In this document: in pieces, positions 1-7,940 of the stretch
Position numbering within the stretch: the stretch's first letter is position 1
Layout of the letters: each line of letters opens with the position of its first letter
Origin: Rhodobacteraceae bacterium UBA1943
Lineage (GTDB): Bacteria; Pseudomonadota; Alphaproteobacteria; Rhodobacterales; Rhodobacteraceae
Assembly: GCA_002336845.1 (NCBI GenBank)
Contig: DDEX01000049.1
Span: 1-19,086 of the forward strand
Length of the DNA stretch: 19,086 nt
Direction: 5' to 3'
Made by a program: the position numbers and the translations under genes
Notes under the pieces: generated by a model
Told to the model about the DNA's origin: nothing
What the model saw: only the letters and a program-made list of their open reading frames with translations
Database searches by the model: none

Positions 1-45
1 CTCCCTCTATGGCCGCTTATACCAACTCCGTTTCATTACTTTTCT

Positions 46-138
46 TTTCTGGTGCTGCGCCCCGGCGAGGCCGGGGCGCAGCACCAGAAAGGAAATTCGG
101 GGGCGGCGAAGCCGACCCGAACCTCCACTTTGTGGAAG
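46..138. repeat. Cluster of three stem-loops, possible end of a small repeat element
   Basis: The first hairpin has perfect 21-base arms at 46-66 and 70-90 around a GAG loop. The second (96-107 with 111-121, loop GAA) pairs TTCGGG/CCCGAA and CGGC/GCCG with a small GG/A bulge. The third is a short stem, CCAC-TTT-GTGG, at 125-135. No T-run follows the big hairpin on either strand, so a plain intrinsic terminator is doubtful. The cluster begins where the neighbouring phosphatase gene breaks off, so it may be part of an inserted non-autonomous element. That origin is inference; the hairpins are directly visible. Confidence 0.55.
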
Positions 139-151
139 TATTCTCACAGAT

Positions 152-541
152 TTAGTATGACTGGCCTGTGTCGCGCATGGGCACGAACGGCGCGTGGAGC
201 GGGAGACGTGGCGCGGCCAGCGCATGCCGCACCACTTCATTCAGTGCAAACGCTCCACCCACCACAGCCAGCAATGTCACAATCTCGCGCCACTGCCGGC
301 GCAGCCCGAGCCACATCACGAGTTCCAGCACAATAAACACCAGAAGCGAACGCCCGAACTCCCCCAGAACAATCAGAATCGTATCCAGCGTGCCGCCATT
401 ATCTTGGTGAAATTGCTGGGTCATCGCGAAATTCTGCGCCGTAAATCCGGGCTGGCGCACACGCCCAGCAAGCATCACAAAGCCAAGGAATCTGCAACCA
501 ACCAGCAGCAGGTATAGCAGAGAACGCATCCGCAGCTGCAT
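152..541 (-). pseudogene. Truncated PAP2-family phosphatase, N-terminal half only
   Basis: The frame encodes 129 residues with an N-terminal hydrophobic segment (about residues 6-26), a second one (about 60-80) and a third (about 86-103). It ends in ALAAPRLPLHAPF followed by DTGQSY and a stop. In PAP2 (type 2 phosphatidic acid phosphatase) membrane enzymes an R-P-rich stretch is followed by G-x-S-[FY]-PSGH, which carries catalytic residues. Here the frame stops exactly after GQSY, where PSGH should follow, and what comes next is the stem-loop cluster. The catalytic half is missing, so the product cannot be an active phosphatase. The start at 541 has TAGGAA about nine bases upstream. It is transcribed divergently from lhgO across a 91-bp gap. 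The PAP2 reading rests on the membrane layout and the GQSY context and is moderately sure. Confidence 0.55.
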
Positions 542-594
542 CCGAGATTCCTACAAGGCGTTATAGTGTACGGGTATAGAATTGAAGCCACCGT

Positions 595-607
595 AACCGT
601 ACCGGTT
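595..607. promoter_or_regulatory. Short inverted repeat upstream of lhgO, possible operator
   Basis: AACCG-TAC-CGGTT forms a perfect 5-bp inverted repeat 25 bases before the lhgO start codon, in the gap shared with the divergent phosphatase remnant. Two TATA-like hexamers (562-567 and 575-580) lie just upstream. The position suits a repressor site, but a dyad this short can arise by chance. Confidence 0.2.
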
Positions 608-632
608 TCCGCAACAATAACAAGGAACAAGC

Positions 633-1868
633 ATGAGCTATACCGGATCAGAAAGCGACCGGCGGGTCGATCTGGCGATCGTTGGGGCGGGCATTGTGGG
701 TCTTGCGACGGCGCGCGAGCTGCTGGGCCGCTACCCGCACCTGCGGGTCGTTGTGCTCGACAAGGAGCCGGCCATCGCCCAGCACCAGACTGGCCGCAAC
801 AGCGGTGTCATCCACTCGGGCCTCTACTACAAGCCCGGCTCGCTAAAGGCCCGCCTGTGCGTGCAAGGCGCCGCCGCCATGATGCGCTACTGCGACGAGC
901 GCGGCATTCCCTACAATGTCTGCGGCAAAGTCGTGGTCGCCACCAGCGCCGACGAGCAGACGCGCCTTCAGGAGCTTTACCAGCGCGGCCTGGCAAACGG
1001 CATTCCGCAGCTGGAGCTGATCGGCCCCGAGCGCCTGCGCGAGATTGAGCCACACGCCATCGGCCTGCAGGCAATCTACTCGCCGCGCACCGCGATCGTC
1101 GACTACGGGCTCGTCGCCGCCGCCTACGCCGACGACATTCGCGCGCTGGGCGGCGAAGTGCTCACCAGCCATGAAGTGCGCCGCATTGCCCGCATCGGCC
1201 AGCGCGTCTGGCTCGAAACCCCCGCCGGCATGATCGAAACCCGTTTCCTGATCACCTGCGCGGGCGTCTACTCCGACCGGGTGGCCGCGCTCAGCGGCGC
1301 GCCGCGCGACCCGCGCATTGTGCCGTTTCGCGGCGACTACTACATCCTCAAGCCCGAGCAGCGCCACCTGATTAACTCACTGATATACCCCGTGCCCGAC
1401 CCGGCCTTTCCTTTCCTCGGCGTTCATTCGACGCTGAAAATGGATGGCTCGATGTGGCTGGGGCCGAACGCGGTGCTGGCCTTTGGGCGCGAGGGCTACC
1501 GGCGCTGGGATGTCAACTTGCCCGATCTGGCCGATGCCGTGAGCTATCGCGGCTTCCAGCGGCTGGCGCGCTCCTACTGGCAGGTCGGCATGAGCGAAAT
1601 GCTGCGCGACTGGAGCAAGGCGTTATTCGTGGCGGCGGTGCAGCGCTTCGTGCCCGAAGTGACGGCTGAGGGCGTGGTCGAGGGGCCAGCAGGTATTCGC
1701 GCTCAGGCGCTTGCCCCCGATGGCAGCATGGTTGATGATTTTGTCTTCCATCAGGACGGCCCGATTATTCATGTGCGCAATGCCCCCTCGCCGGGCGCTA
1801 CTTCGTCCCTCATGATCGGCGCGGAAATTGGCGCAATGGCGGCGCAGTCGTTCGCGCTTGGCGCGTGA
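633..1868 (+). CDS. lhgO: L-2-hydroxyglutarate oxidase (FAD-dependent)
   Basis: This 411-residue protein belongs to the DAO/LhgO family of flavoenzymes that oxidise L-2-hydroxyglutarate to 2-oxoglutarate, removing a metabolic by-product and in some bacteria serving glutarate/lysine breakdown. The FAD-binding Rossmann motif VGAGIVG is at residues 17-23, followed by LDKEP at the end of the second strand. LhgO hallmarks are TGRNSGVIHSGLYY in the N-terminal third, FRGDYY in the middle, and the C-terminal GPAGIRAQ and VRNAPSPGATSS segments. Length fits the family (about 400-430). The ATG at 633 is preceded by AAGGAA seven bases upstream. No partner gene for glutarate metabolism is visible nearby, so it appears to be a single-gene unit. 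The frame is intact even though an IS fossil abuts its 3' end. Confidence 0.9.
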   Translation: MSYTGSESDRRVDLAIVGAGIVGLATARELLGRYPHLRVVVLDKEPAIAQHQTGRNSGVIHSGLYYKPGSLKARLCVQGAAAMMRYCDERGIPYNVCGKVVVATSADEQTRLQELYQRGLANGIPQLELIGPERLREIEPHAIGLQAIYSPRTAIVDYGLVAAAYADDIRALGGEVLTSHEVRRIARIGQRVWLETPAGMIETRFLITCAGVYSDRVAALSGAPRDPRIVPFRGDYYILKPEQRHLINSLIYPVPDPAFPFLGVHSTLKMDGSMWLGPNAVLAFGREGYRRWDVNLPDLADAVSYRGFQRLARSYWQVGMSEMLRDWSKALFVAAVQRFVPEVTAEGVVEGPAGIRAQALAPDGSMVDDFVFHQDGPIIHVRNAPSPGATSSLMIGAEIGAMAAQSFALGA

Positions 1869-1871
1869 GTG

Positions 1872-2098
1872 CGGTATATTTGGCGTTCATGTAGTACTGG
1901 AGCATCGAAGCGAAACGCCAGTCACGCGCACAATGCTGGCAAGTGAGATGCGTTCGAGCAACAGCTTGCCAATCGTTTGTTTGGTCTTCTCACTGGTTCG
2001 GCGCTGGATGAGAGCGACCACGAATTGGCGACACACGTTTTGCATTTCCATTTCGGCGTGCTGCTATGAATGGTGCCGATATGCGTTTCTTGCGTTGA
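1872..2098 (-). pseudogene. Fossil of an IS1-family InsA-type transposase ORF, two frameshifts
   Basis: Read on the minus strand, three frames joined at two points rebuild one IS1-type N-terminal transposase region. Segment one (about 2098-2030) gives GTIHSSTPKWKCKTC. One base is missing near 2030, where a glycine codon is expected, and the next frame gives RQFVVALIQRRTSEKT, then KQTIGKLLLERISLASI and VRVTGVS. One more base is missing near 1905, in the expected tryptophan codon, after which LQYYMNAKYTA follows. The joined product has the zinc-ribbon CxxCGRQFV and helix-turn-helix RVTGVS.RWLQ layout of cyanobacterial-type IS1 InsA proteins. The first CxxC and start codon are lost, no DDE-containing InsB part remains, and I saw no terminal repeats. 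It fills the gap between the lhgO stop and the kinase stop. The homology is remembered, not searched, but is strong. Confidence 0.8.
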
Positions 2099-2099
2099 G

Positions 2100-4280
2100 T
2101 TACGCGGCGAATGTCGCGCCATCCGGCAGGTTTGTTAATGGCTGAGCCGATGCGTTTGGGGCTGCCTCGGGCAGCGCAAGCGTGATACGAGTACCGGCCC
2201 CTGGCTCGCTGCTCGCGGTTAGTGTTCCACCTATAACTGCCATGAGCGTACTGTGAAGCGCTAGACCCTGGCCACTCCCCTGTGAGGTGGCAAAGCCCAT
2301 GCCAACCCCATTGTCGCTAATCGTTACCTCCAGGCCGTTACGCCAGCACGCCGCAACAGTGAGCTGAAACGGATGTGTGCTGTTGGCAGGGCGGCCATAG
2401 CGGGCAGCATTGCGCACGACTTCGCGCGCTGCATAGAAGCACACTTCCGCCGCAAGTGGCGAGAGATGCTCAGCTAATCGGGCGGTGGCCGGTTCGATCT
2501 GCCAGTCGACATAGTCAAAGGCGCTTGCGAACTCATTTTCGATTGCGTGCCGCAGGGCATTGAGCAGGCCAAGGCGTGCAAGCTCGGGGGCGGCGGTCGA
2601 GGGGAGCGTATGAAGTAAATTTGCAATCTGGCGATGCGTGTCGGAAAGGAGGGAGATGGCGTCGGGTTGCGCGCTGCCGGCCTGAAGCATGAGCATTGCG
2701 GTGTGAAGCTGTGGCAGCACGTCGTCGTGTAAAACGCGGCGGGTGCGCTGATCGATCACCTGACTTTCGGCAAGGCGCTGGCGCTGCAATTCCATCAGGC
2801 GGCGCGCCATTGCCGCGCTCGCCTGTGCGTCGATCAGGCGCTCGCCGGCGGCACGCGCGATCTCCATTTCTTCCTGAGTATATAGGCCGCTATCGCGTTT
2901 TTCGCCAAGCAGCAACATGCCGATCAGGCCGCGTTCGCCCCACAAGGGTACGCCCCAGACTGCGCCACCATATTCGCTAGGATTGAGCGGCAGGCAAATC
3001 GTTTGCGGCGAGCGCGCCATTGCGGCCAGCCGCGCCAGCGCGAGGTCATTGAGGGCTGTGGTTGCGTTTGCGCCGGCGGTGATTGGTGGGCCGACGAGCG
3101 GAGCCAATGGCCCAAGCGCGGCGAGGTAGGCCACACGCGCGTCGAGCACCTGTTCACACAGGACACGGAAGGGCGTGGCGGCATCGAGTTCGGGCGGGGC
3201 GACCGGGCGCAACATATGCTCATAGAGCTGCTGGCTGGCAACAAATGGGCGCAGGGCATCCATGCTGCGTTCGCGGTCGGCATAGGAGCGCCAGCTGAGC
3301 AGTGCGTAGAAAAGTGTCATCAGCAAGGTGGCCAGCAGCACACGGTAGATCGAGTCGAGATCGCGGATTCCGGGTAATATCAAGCTCAGGCCGATCAGCG
3401 CGCCAAAGCCGGCGGCCAGGATCACGCTGCGCTGCCAATAATGAAAGAGGCCGCCGCGTGGAAGCGCCTTGCCGGTGAAAATTTCGTATGACACAATCGC
3501 CCGGCCAATAAGCAGGATTGCAGTGGCGAGCAGTCCGCAGATCAGCAGATCGAAGCCCACCAGCACAAACAGCGTGCGCACAACATGGTCGCCAAGCAGC
3601 CTGGTTTGAATGCGGCTCAGGAACACAGCGACAGCCACACCCAGTGTCAGGGTCACCAGGAGCAGGACGGCCGATGCAGCAATTAGCCAGGGGCGCGCGC
3701 GGCGGCGGGCTTCGTCGCCCATAAAGCGGTCGGAGGCGGCTGGGTTGCGCAGAGCAAGCAGGGCCAGCACGATGCAGAGGGTGCTGTAGAGTGGGTAGAC
3801 GAGCGCCGCCACCGGCAAGCCCGCGATCTGAAAAACGGCGATTGGCGTGCGGTTCAGCACTTCGTCATAGCTGGGGAGCGGGTTGGCAACTGCCAGCGAA
3901 AGAATGGCGGCAAGGCCGAGCAAGCCGGCAACCAAAAGCCACACGCGCTGTCGGATATTCGCCAGCAGCCCGGCGTACCAGACCGTCATAAGGTACCAGA
4001 GATAAGGCGCGCCGACCACCGGTAGCCAGCTTGCGCGCCACCAGAACTCGGTGTCGGCGGCAAACCCGTCGAAGGTATCGTAGGCGTGGCTCACCACTGC
4101 TGAGTGGCCGGCGAAAAACAACCCGCCCAGGACTAACCCGCCGCCAGCCACCCAGGTACCCCAGCGACGGCGCTCAGCATTGAGCAGAACCGTCAGGCCC
4201 AGCCAGATGAATGCGATCATGTTGAAGAACGAAAGCGTATTCACCAGCCAGGTGAGCAGCAGATAGAGGCGGTATGACAT
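2100..4280 (-). CDS. Membrane sensor histidine kinase (HisKA_3/HATPase_c, NarL-partner type)
   Basis: The 726-residue protein has a long N-terminal region of roughly ten hydrophobic segments (residues about 1-345), a cytoplasmic GAF-like segment (about 355-500), a HisKA_3 dimerisation/phosphotransfer helix with RRVLHDDVLPQL (phospho-acceptor His518), and a HATPase_c domain. The ATPase has its N box around Asn624 (REVVRNAARYG), the G1 box SDNGVGMG with Asp656, and GQGLALHS. It should sense a membrane or small-molecule signal and phosphorylate the response regulator encoded 53 bases upstream. The ligand cannot be told from the sequence. The start at 4280 has only a weak GGGTGAG behind it, so expression may depend on the upstream regulator transcript. 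The gene ends right at the IS1 fossil without a clear terminator. Confidence 0.88.
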   Translation of the reverse strand: MSYRLYLLLTWLVNTLSFFNMIAFIWLGLTVLLNAERRRWGTWVAGGGLVLGGLFFAGHSAVVSHAYDTFDGFAADTEFWWRASWLPVVGAPYLWYLMTVWYAGLLANIRQRVWLLVAGLLGLAAILSLAVANPLPSYDEVLNRTPIAVFQIAGLPVAALVYPLYSTLCIVLALLALRNPAASDRFMGDEARRRARPWLIAASAVLLLVTLTLGVAVAVFLSRIQTRLLGDHVVRTLFVLVGFDLLICGLLATAILLIGRAIVSYEIFTGKALPRGGLFHYWQRSVILAAGFGALIGLSLILPGIRDLDSIYRVLLATLLMTLFYALLSWRSYADRERSMDALRPFVASQQLYEHMLRPVAPPELDAATPFRVLCEQVLDARVAYLAALGPLAPLVGPPITAGANATTALNDLALARLAAMARSPQTICLPLNPSEYGGAVWGVPLWGERGLIGMLLLGEKRDSGLYTQEEMEIARAAGERLIDAQASAAMARRLMELQRQRLAESQVIDQRTRRVLHDDVLPQLHTAMLMLQAGSAQPDAISLLSDTHRQIANLLHTLPSTAAPELARLGLLNALRHAIENEFASAFDYVDWQIEPATARLAEHLSPLAAEVCFYAAREVVRNAARYGRPANSTHPFQLTVAACWRNGLEVTISDNGVGMGFATSQGSGQGLALHSTLMAVIGGTLTASSEPGAGTRITLALPEAAPNASAQPLTNLPDGATFAA

Positions 4281-4333
4281 AGCTCACCCGTTGGTTTTCG
4301 GCCGTAGCAGCGCGTTGAATGCCATGCGCTGCC

Positions 4334-5071
4334 TCACAGTTCGTAGCGAATCCAGGCGCCGCGCGCATCGAGCTGGTGCGCAATGCCTAGATCGTCCCAC
4401 ATCAGCAGGCGCCCTTCGCGCACAATAATGGCAGCGCGCGTGCGGGCAACTTTTTCGTCGGTGGTGGTGTCGGCCAGGCCCCAGGCGGCGTAGATCTGCC
4501 CGTTCGTGCGGCTGATGCTGCGTTTATCGCGGAAGCCAAGCCGGGCCGCAATCTGCTCGTTGCTCATACCTTGCGCCAGCATACGCGCCACGGCCTGCTC
4601 GTTTGGCTCCAGCAGCGCCATGGGCGATTGGGCGTCTTTCTCGCGCACTTCCTGCACACGCGACTCGATATCAGGGTCGATAAAACTGCGCCCGCCGACG
4701 GCGTCGCGTAAGAGCGGCACGATCATTTGTGGGAGCAGATAGTTCGATTTCCGCACGTAGGCGTAGTGGCTAAGAATGCCCGAGCGCTGGAAAGCACGGT
4801 AGTAGGCGTCGTCGTCCTGAATCGAGTAGAACACAACCGGCAGGCGCGGGAACTCGCGACGAATCGCGACCGCCGCTTCGATGCCATTCATGCGACCGGC
4901 GAGCTGGACATCCATCAGGATGGCGGCGGGCGGAGCCGCGAGGCAGGCCGCTAGCGCATCTTCGCCGCTGCCGCAGTCGCCCACCACCTGTACCGTGCCG
5001 GTAGCGTTCAAGCCCGCAGCGAGGGCCGGGCGCAGGCGCTCATTATCTTCAACCAGGAGTGTTGCAATCAT
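4334..5071 (-). CDS. Response regulator, receiver plus LuxR/NarL-like HTH
   Basis: This 245-residue protein starts with a receiver domain: acidic residues Glu8-Asp9 (LLVEDN), phospho-acceptor Asp54 (ILMDVQL), Ser83 in the switch position and Lys108 (VRKSNY). A C-terminal helix-turn-helix of LuxR type spans about residues 155-200 (LEPNEQAVARMLAQGMSNEQ, then IAARLGFRDKRSISR). The tail after it (about 200-245, ending WIRYEL) is longer than in typical NarL proteins and is not recognised. Gene order regulator then kinase on one strand, 53 bases apart, indicates a two-component operon. The regulon is unknown. No clear Shine-Dalgarno lies before the ATG at 5071. Confidence 0.87.
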   Translation of the reverse strand: MIATLLVEDNERLRPALAAGLNATGTVQVVGDCGSGEDALAACLAAPPAAILMDVQLAGRMNGIEAAVAIRREFPRLPVVFYSIQDDDAYYRAFQRSGILSHYAYVRKSNYLLPQMIVPLLRDAVGGRSFIDPDIESRVQEVREKDAQSPMALLEPNEQAVARMLAQGMSNEQIAARLGFRDKRSISRTNGQIYAAWGLADTTTDEKVARTRAAIIVREGRLLMWDDLGIAHQLDARGAWIRYEL

Positions 5072-5118
5072 AGGTCAACGCTCTATCGCTGCCGCCAGGC
5101 TGTGCGGCTGTGCTGTGA

Positions 5119-5147
5119 AGGCTAGCAGAAGGGTGAACGCGCGTCAA
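5119..5147 (-). promoter_or_regulatory. Candidate promoter of the two-component operon
   Basis: On the minus strand TTGACG (5147-5142) is separated by 17 bases from TAGCCT (5124-5119). The -35 is good and the -10 is poor (three of six). The predicted start would leave a leader of about 40 bases before the regulator ATG at 5071. The rest of the 260-bp gap (5072-5331) holds an isolated TATAAT at 5223-5228 on the plus strand, possibly serving the DUF1361 gene but with no -35 at normal spacing, and no convincing gene. Confidence 0.3.
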
Positions 5148-5331
5148 GCACCTGGGTGCTGCCCAGCAGTGCCTTGGGAGCTTGGCACAATGTCTTTGAT
5201 GAACTAATCTCTTTATCATCCATATAATATTGTGGCACGCCAGCCGCTGTGCTACAGTAAGCCGCGTGAATGCGCCCCATCAGCGCTTCATAGCCGAATA
5301 GCCATTGCAGCCAAATGAAGCGAGAATCTCC

Positions 5332-6024
5332 ATGCGCGAACGAATCTGGCAGCTCCACCTGTTTTTGAAGCGCCATTCATTTTATGCCCTGGCGTTTGGC
5401 AGTATCCTGACGTTGGGCTTGCTGGCAGCGCGAATTGTGCGCTATGATCGGCTAAGCCTGGTCTTTCTGGTGTGGAATTTGGCCCTGGCGTGGATACCAT
5501 ATGTGGCGAGCCTGTGGGCAGTCGCGAGCCAGCGCCGCCGGCCGCAAGCGTGGTGGCTGCTACTGCCGGCCGGCGCGCTCTGGCTCTTGTTCTTCCCGAA
5601 TGCGCTGTATCTGGTAACCGACCTGGTGCATCTCCGCGAGCGCCCGCCTGTGCCGCTGTGGTACGACATTGGGTTGCTGGCGACGTTTGTGCTGAACGGC
5701 TGCTGGCTGGCGGTGGTGTCGCTGCACCACATGCAGGAATTGGTGCGGCGCCGGGCGGGTGCGCTGGTGAGCTGGCTGTTTGTGCTGGCAGCCAGTGGCT
5801 TGAGCGGGTTGGGTGTGTATATGGGGCGGGTGCTGCGCTGGAACAGCTGGGATGTGCTGATCGAGCCACGCGCTGTGCTGGCCGACGCGATTGGCCCGCT
5901 GCTCAACCCGCGCGGGCATGTTTCGCCGCTGGCGCTGAGCGCGGTGTTCACCGCTGTGCTGCTGATCTGCTATGCGATGTACCTGGCAGCCTACCACGGC
6001 GGGCGCATGCAGGAAGATCGCTAA
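5332..6024 (+). CDS. DUF1361 family integral membrane protein
   Basis: The product, 230 residues from the ATG at 5332, has about six to seven hydrophobic segments and the conserved blocks of DUF1361: FLVWNLALAWIPY, LWLLFFPNALYLVTDLVHL, a WYDIG segment and GVYMGRVLRWNSWDV. Members are uncharacterised membrane proteins; no catalytic motif or ligand is known to me. An in-frame TTG at 5305 would add nine polar residues, but the ATG gives a more natural start before the first membrane helix (MRERIWQ). The Shine-Dalgarno is weak (GAAGCGAG). It stands alone between the divergent two-component operon and a convergent operon, with a hairpin 14 bases after the stop. Confidence 0.85.
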   Translation: MRERIWQLHLFLKRHSFYALAFGSILTLGLLAARIVRYDRLSLVFLVWNLALAWIPYVASLWAVASQRRRPQAWWLLLPAGALWLLFFPNALYLVTDLVHLRERPPVPLWYDIGLLATFVLNGCWLAVVSLHHMQELVRRRAGALVSWLFVLAASGLSGLGVYMGRVLRWNSWDVLIEPRAVLADAIGPLLNPRGHVSPLALSAVFTAVLLICYAMYLAAYHGGRMQEDR

Positions 6025-6037
6025 CAACCTTTCACCA

Positions 6038-6081
6038 ATGGCACAGGCACGGCGTGCTACAACGCACTGCGCCTGTGCCAT
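6038..6081. terminator. Bidirectional hairpin between convergent genes
   Basis: ATGGCACAGGC (6038-6048) and its exact complement GCCTGTGCCAT (6071-6081) form an 11-bp stem, with an inner GTGC/GCAC pairing around TACAAC. It sits between the stops of the DUF1361 gene (6024) and the lipoprotein gene (6095), which run towards each other. Neither strand has a clean T-run after the stem, so it is a terminator by position and strength, not by the full textbook pattern. Confidence 0.55.
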
Positions 6082-6094
6082 CGGTGTGTGCTTG

Positions 6095-6490
6095 TTACGC
6101 CTCGTTCACCGGTACTTTGAAGCGCGCAACCTCTTCCTGCCCGCCTTTGGTGATTTTCACGTCGAACTTCCACTCGCCCAGCATCGAGAAGAATTCGCCT
6201 TTCACCTGATAGCGCCCATCGCCAAGCGGCTGGGCGTTTTGTTCGGGCGAAACCATACCCATCGACTCCATGAGGGGCGCGGCCACGACCTGATCGGCCT
6301 GGACGGGCTGGCCGGATTTGTCGCGCACCTCAATGGTGGCGGTGTGCTCAGCGAAGCTCGCGCCGTCGAGGCTGAGCTGCACTTTGTACGAAGCGGTTTC
6401 AGCTGCCTGGGTAATGCCGCTGCCACCACAACCTGCCAGCAATGTGCCGATCAGCGTGAGCATGAGCGCAAATGATATCAAGCGAGGCAT
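6095..6490 (-). CDS. Small lipoprotein, YtkA/FixH-like beta-sandwich
   Basis: The 131-residue product has a hydrophobic signal with lipobox LLAGC, predicting lipidation at Cys21 and anchoring on the outer face of the membrane. The mature part (about residues 33-131) is a single beta-rich domain with TIEVRDKSGQPVQAD and GRYQVKGEFFSMLGEWKFDV, the pattern of YtkA/FixH-like domains in which a methionine/tryptophan-rich strand follows G-x-Y. Methionine-rich AAPLMESMGM could bind copper, which is inference. AAGGAACGCC precedes the ATG at 6490. It is the second gene of an operon, 22 bases after the 464-residue protein, which contains related domains. The function is not established. Confidence 0.75.
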   Translation of the reverse strand: MPRLISFALMLTLIGTLLAGCGGSGITQAAETASYKVQLSLDGASFAEHTATIEVRDKSGQPVQADQVVAAPLMESMGMVSPEQNAQPLGDGRYQVKGEFFSMLGEWKFDVKITKGGQEEVARFKVPVNEA

Positions 6491-6512
6491 GGCGTTCCTT
6501 ATCTATCCTTAT

Positions 6513-7907
6513 CTATTGCACATCAATGGCGAATGGCACAGTAACGATTGAATCTGCGCGACGAAACTGGCCCCACAGCTGGTAGTGACCCGGCTCGGGG
6601 AAGGTGTAGACGAACTGGATGTCGGGGCCGTAGTTGGTGCCGGTGGCGAGCAGGCCAGCCGGTGCCATCGGTCCTTGCGCGTGGATATGGCCGAAAATCG
6701 CGCCATCGTCGCTGCGTGCGATCAGGTGGCCGCCCATGCCAAGCCAGGGCTGCAAGTCGTCAAGCGGCTTGCCATCTTTGCTGAAGCTGAAGGTGAAAAT
6801 CGCCTGCTTGCCAGCTTTGATCGGTTCGGTAGAAGCTTTGAGCGTCACCTGCATGCCATCGACTGTGCGCGTGCCCATGCCCTGGAATTGCGGCGCGGCA
6901 GCATTCGCACTGCCCGCAATCGTAAAGTCGCGTGCGATCACCTGTGTGCCACTGTCCTGGCGCTCGATCTCGGCGTAGGCGGTATAGCGCCCCGGCCGGT
7001 CGGGCGTGAGCCCAATGGCGTATTCGCCGGGGGCGCTGCGCGGCGGGTGAATATGGGTATAAAAACCGCCATCGGCGCTGATGACGACGAGGTGGATGAG
7101 CGCATCGTGGTGTGTGATCAGGTCGTCAATCGGCAGGCCAGTTGAGCCGTCGCTCAGATCGAGTGTGAGGGTCATGGGCTGGCCGGCCTGTACCGTGCCT
7201 GGCCCGGTGTGTACGGCGAGGTTGGCATGTGGACGACCGACGCCGGTGCTTGTGGCGGCACTGGCGGCCTGGGCGCTCTGGATCATGCTGCTGAACTGCT
7301 GCGCGCCAAAGATCGCCGCCGCAATCAGGCAGGCGAACATCGCCTGGCCAATTGTCCAGCCGACCCAGCGTGGCAATGGTGTGGCGCGGCGCTGGTTGGC
7401 CAGCGAGGTCAGAATGCTGGCGATCATGGCAACCACCAGACCGCCGAGCGCAATGAACAGGCCGATCGAACCGGGGGCCAGCGGCGCGGCAGTGATGGTA
7501 AACGGGATACGCGCAACGCCGCCACCACGTGGCCCGCTGATATTCGCTTCCAGCTCCCAGTCGCCCATGCGGTCAACAGCCAGCTCGGTATAGTAGATGC
7601 CCTGCATACCCGCCATGCCCTGCACCTCGGCAACCGGCGCGCCATCGAACGAACGCCCGCTTGGCACTGTGCGAAAGCGCATGGTCACGCCTTCGGCATC
7701 GTTCAGCGGGGCGACGTTGAGGTAGAGCGGGGCAGGCGCGCCGGAAGGAATTTCGACGGTGATGGCAACTTCGTAGGGGCCAAAGTTTTGTGTGAACGTT
7801 TGTGAAGGGCCGGTGTGGCCGCCGTGGGCCAGCGCCAGGCCAGGAATGGCAACTGCCAGACAAGTGAAAAATATAGTGAGGGCGATACGCCCGGCACGAT
7901 ACGCCAT
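6513..7907 (-). CDS. Exported membrane protein with YtkA-like domains, possible metal handling
   Basis: The 464-residue product starts with a signal peptide (AVAIPGLALA) followed by HGGHTG at about residues 28-33. An N-terminal beta domain (about 33-145) has MGDWELEANISGPRGG. Two membrane segments follow (about 150-175 and 190-210), then two further beta domains, the first with YTHIHPP, the second with GHLIARSDDGAIFGHIH and YTFPEPGHYQLWGQF. Such H-x-H strands with G-x-Y-x-x-W are seen in secreted proteins linked to copper or other metals, so a periplasmic or cell-surface metal role is plausible but unproven. I chose the ATG at 7907 because GGAGG lies eight bases upstream and a signal peptide begins there; the open frame further upstream (to 8192) crosses the divergent promoter of the protease gene. 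Confidence 0.75.
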   Translation of the reverse strand: MAYRAGRIALTIFFTCLAVAIPGLALAHGGHTGPSQTFTQNFGPYEVAITVEIPSGAPAPLYLNVAPLNDAEGVTMRFRTVPSGRSFDGAPVAEVQGMAGMQGIYYTELAVDRMGDWELEANISGPRGGGVARIPFTITAAPLAPGSIGLFIALGGLVVAMIASILTSLANQRRATPLPRWVGWTIGQAMFACLIAAAIFGAQQFSSMIQSAQAASAATSTGVGRPHANLAVHTGPGTVQAGQPMTLTLDLSDGSTGLPIDDLITHHDALIHLVVISADGGFYTHIHPPRSAPGEYAIGLTPDRPGRYTAYAEIERQDSGTQVIARDFTIAGSANAAAPQFQGMGTRTVDGMQVTLKASTEPIKAGKQAIFTFSFSKDGKPLDDLQPWLGMGGHLIARSDDGAIFGHIHAQGPMAPAGLLATGTNYGPDIQFVYTFPEPGHYQLWGQFRRADSIVTVPFAIDVQ

Positions 7908-7940
7908 TGCGAGCCTCCAGTGCGAATTCGATCGCTCCGT

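Noticed and set aside
1828..2145. Plus-strand frame of 105 codons after lhgO
   Set aside because: It overlaps the lhgO 3' end and runs antisense to the IS1 fossil and the kinase end; its protein shows no domain or ribosome site.
5122..5376. Minus-strand frame of 84 codons in the gap before the DUF1361 gene
   Set aside because: It overlaps the start of the DUF1361 gene and the regulator promoter, shows no known motif, and has no ribosome site.
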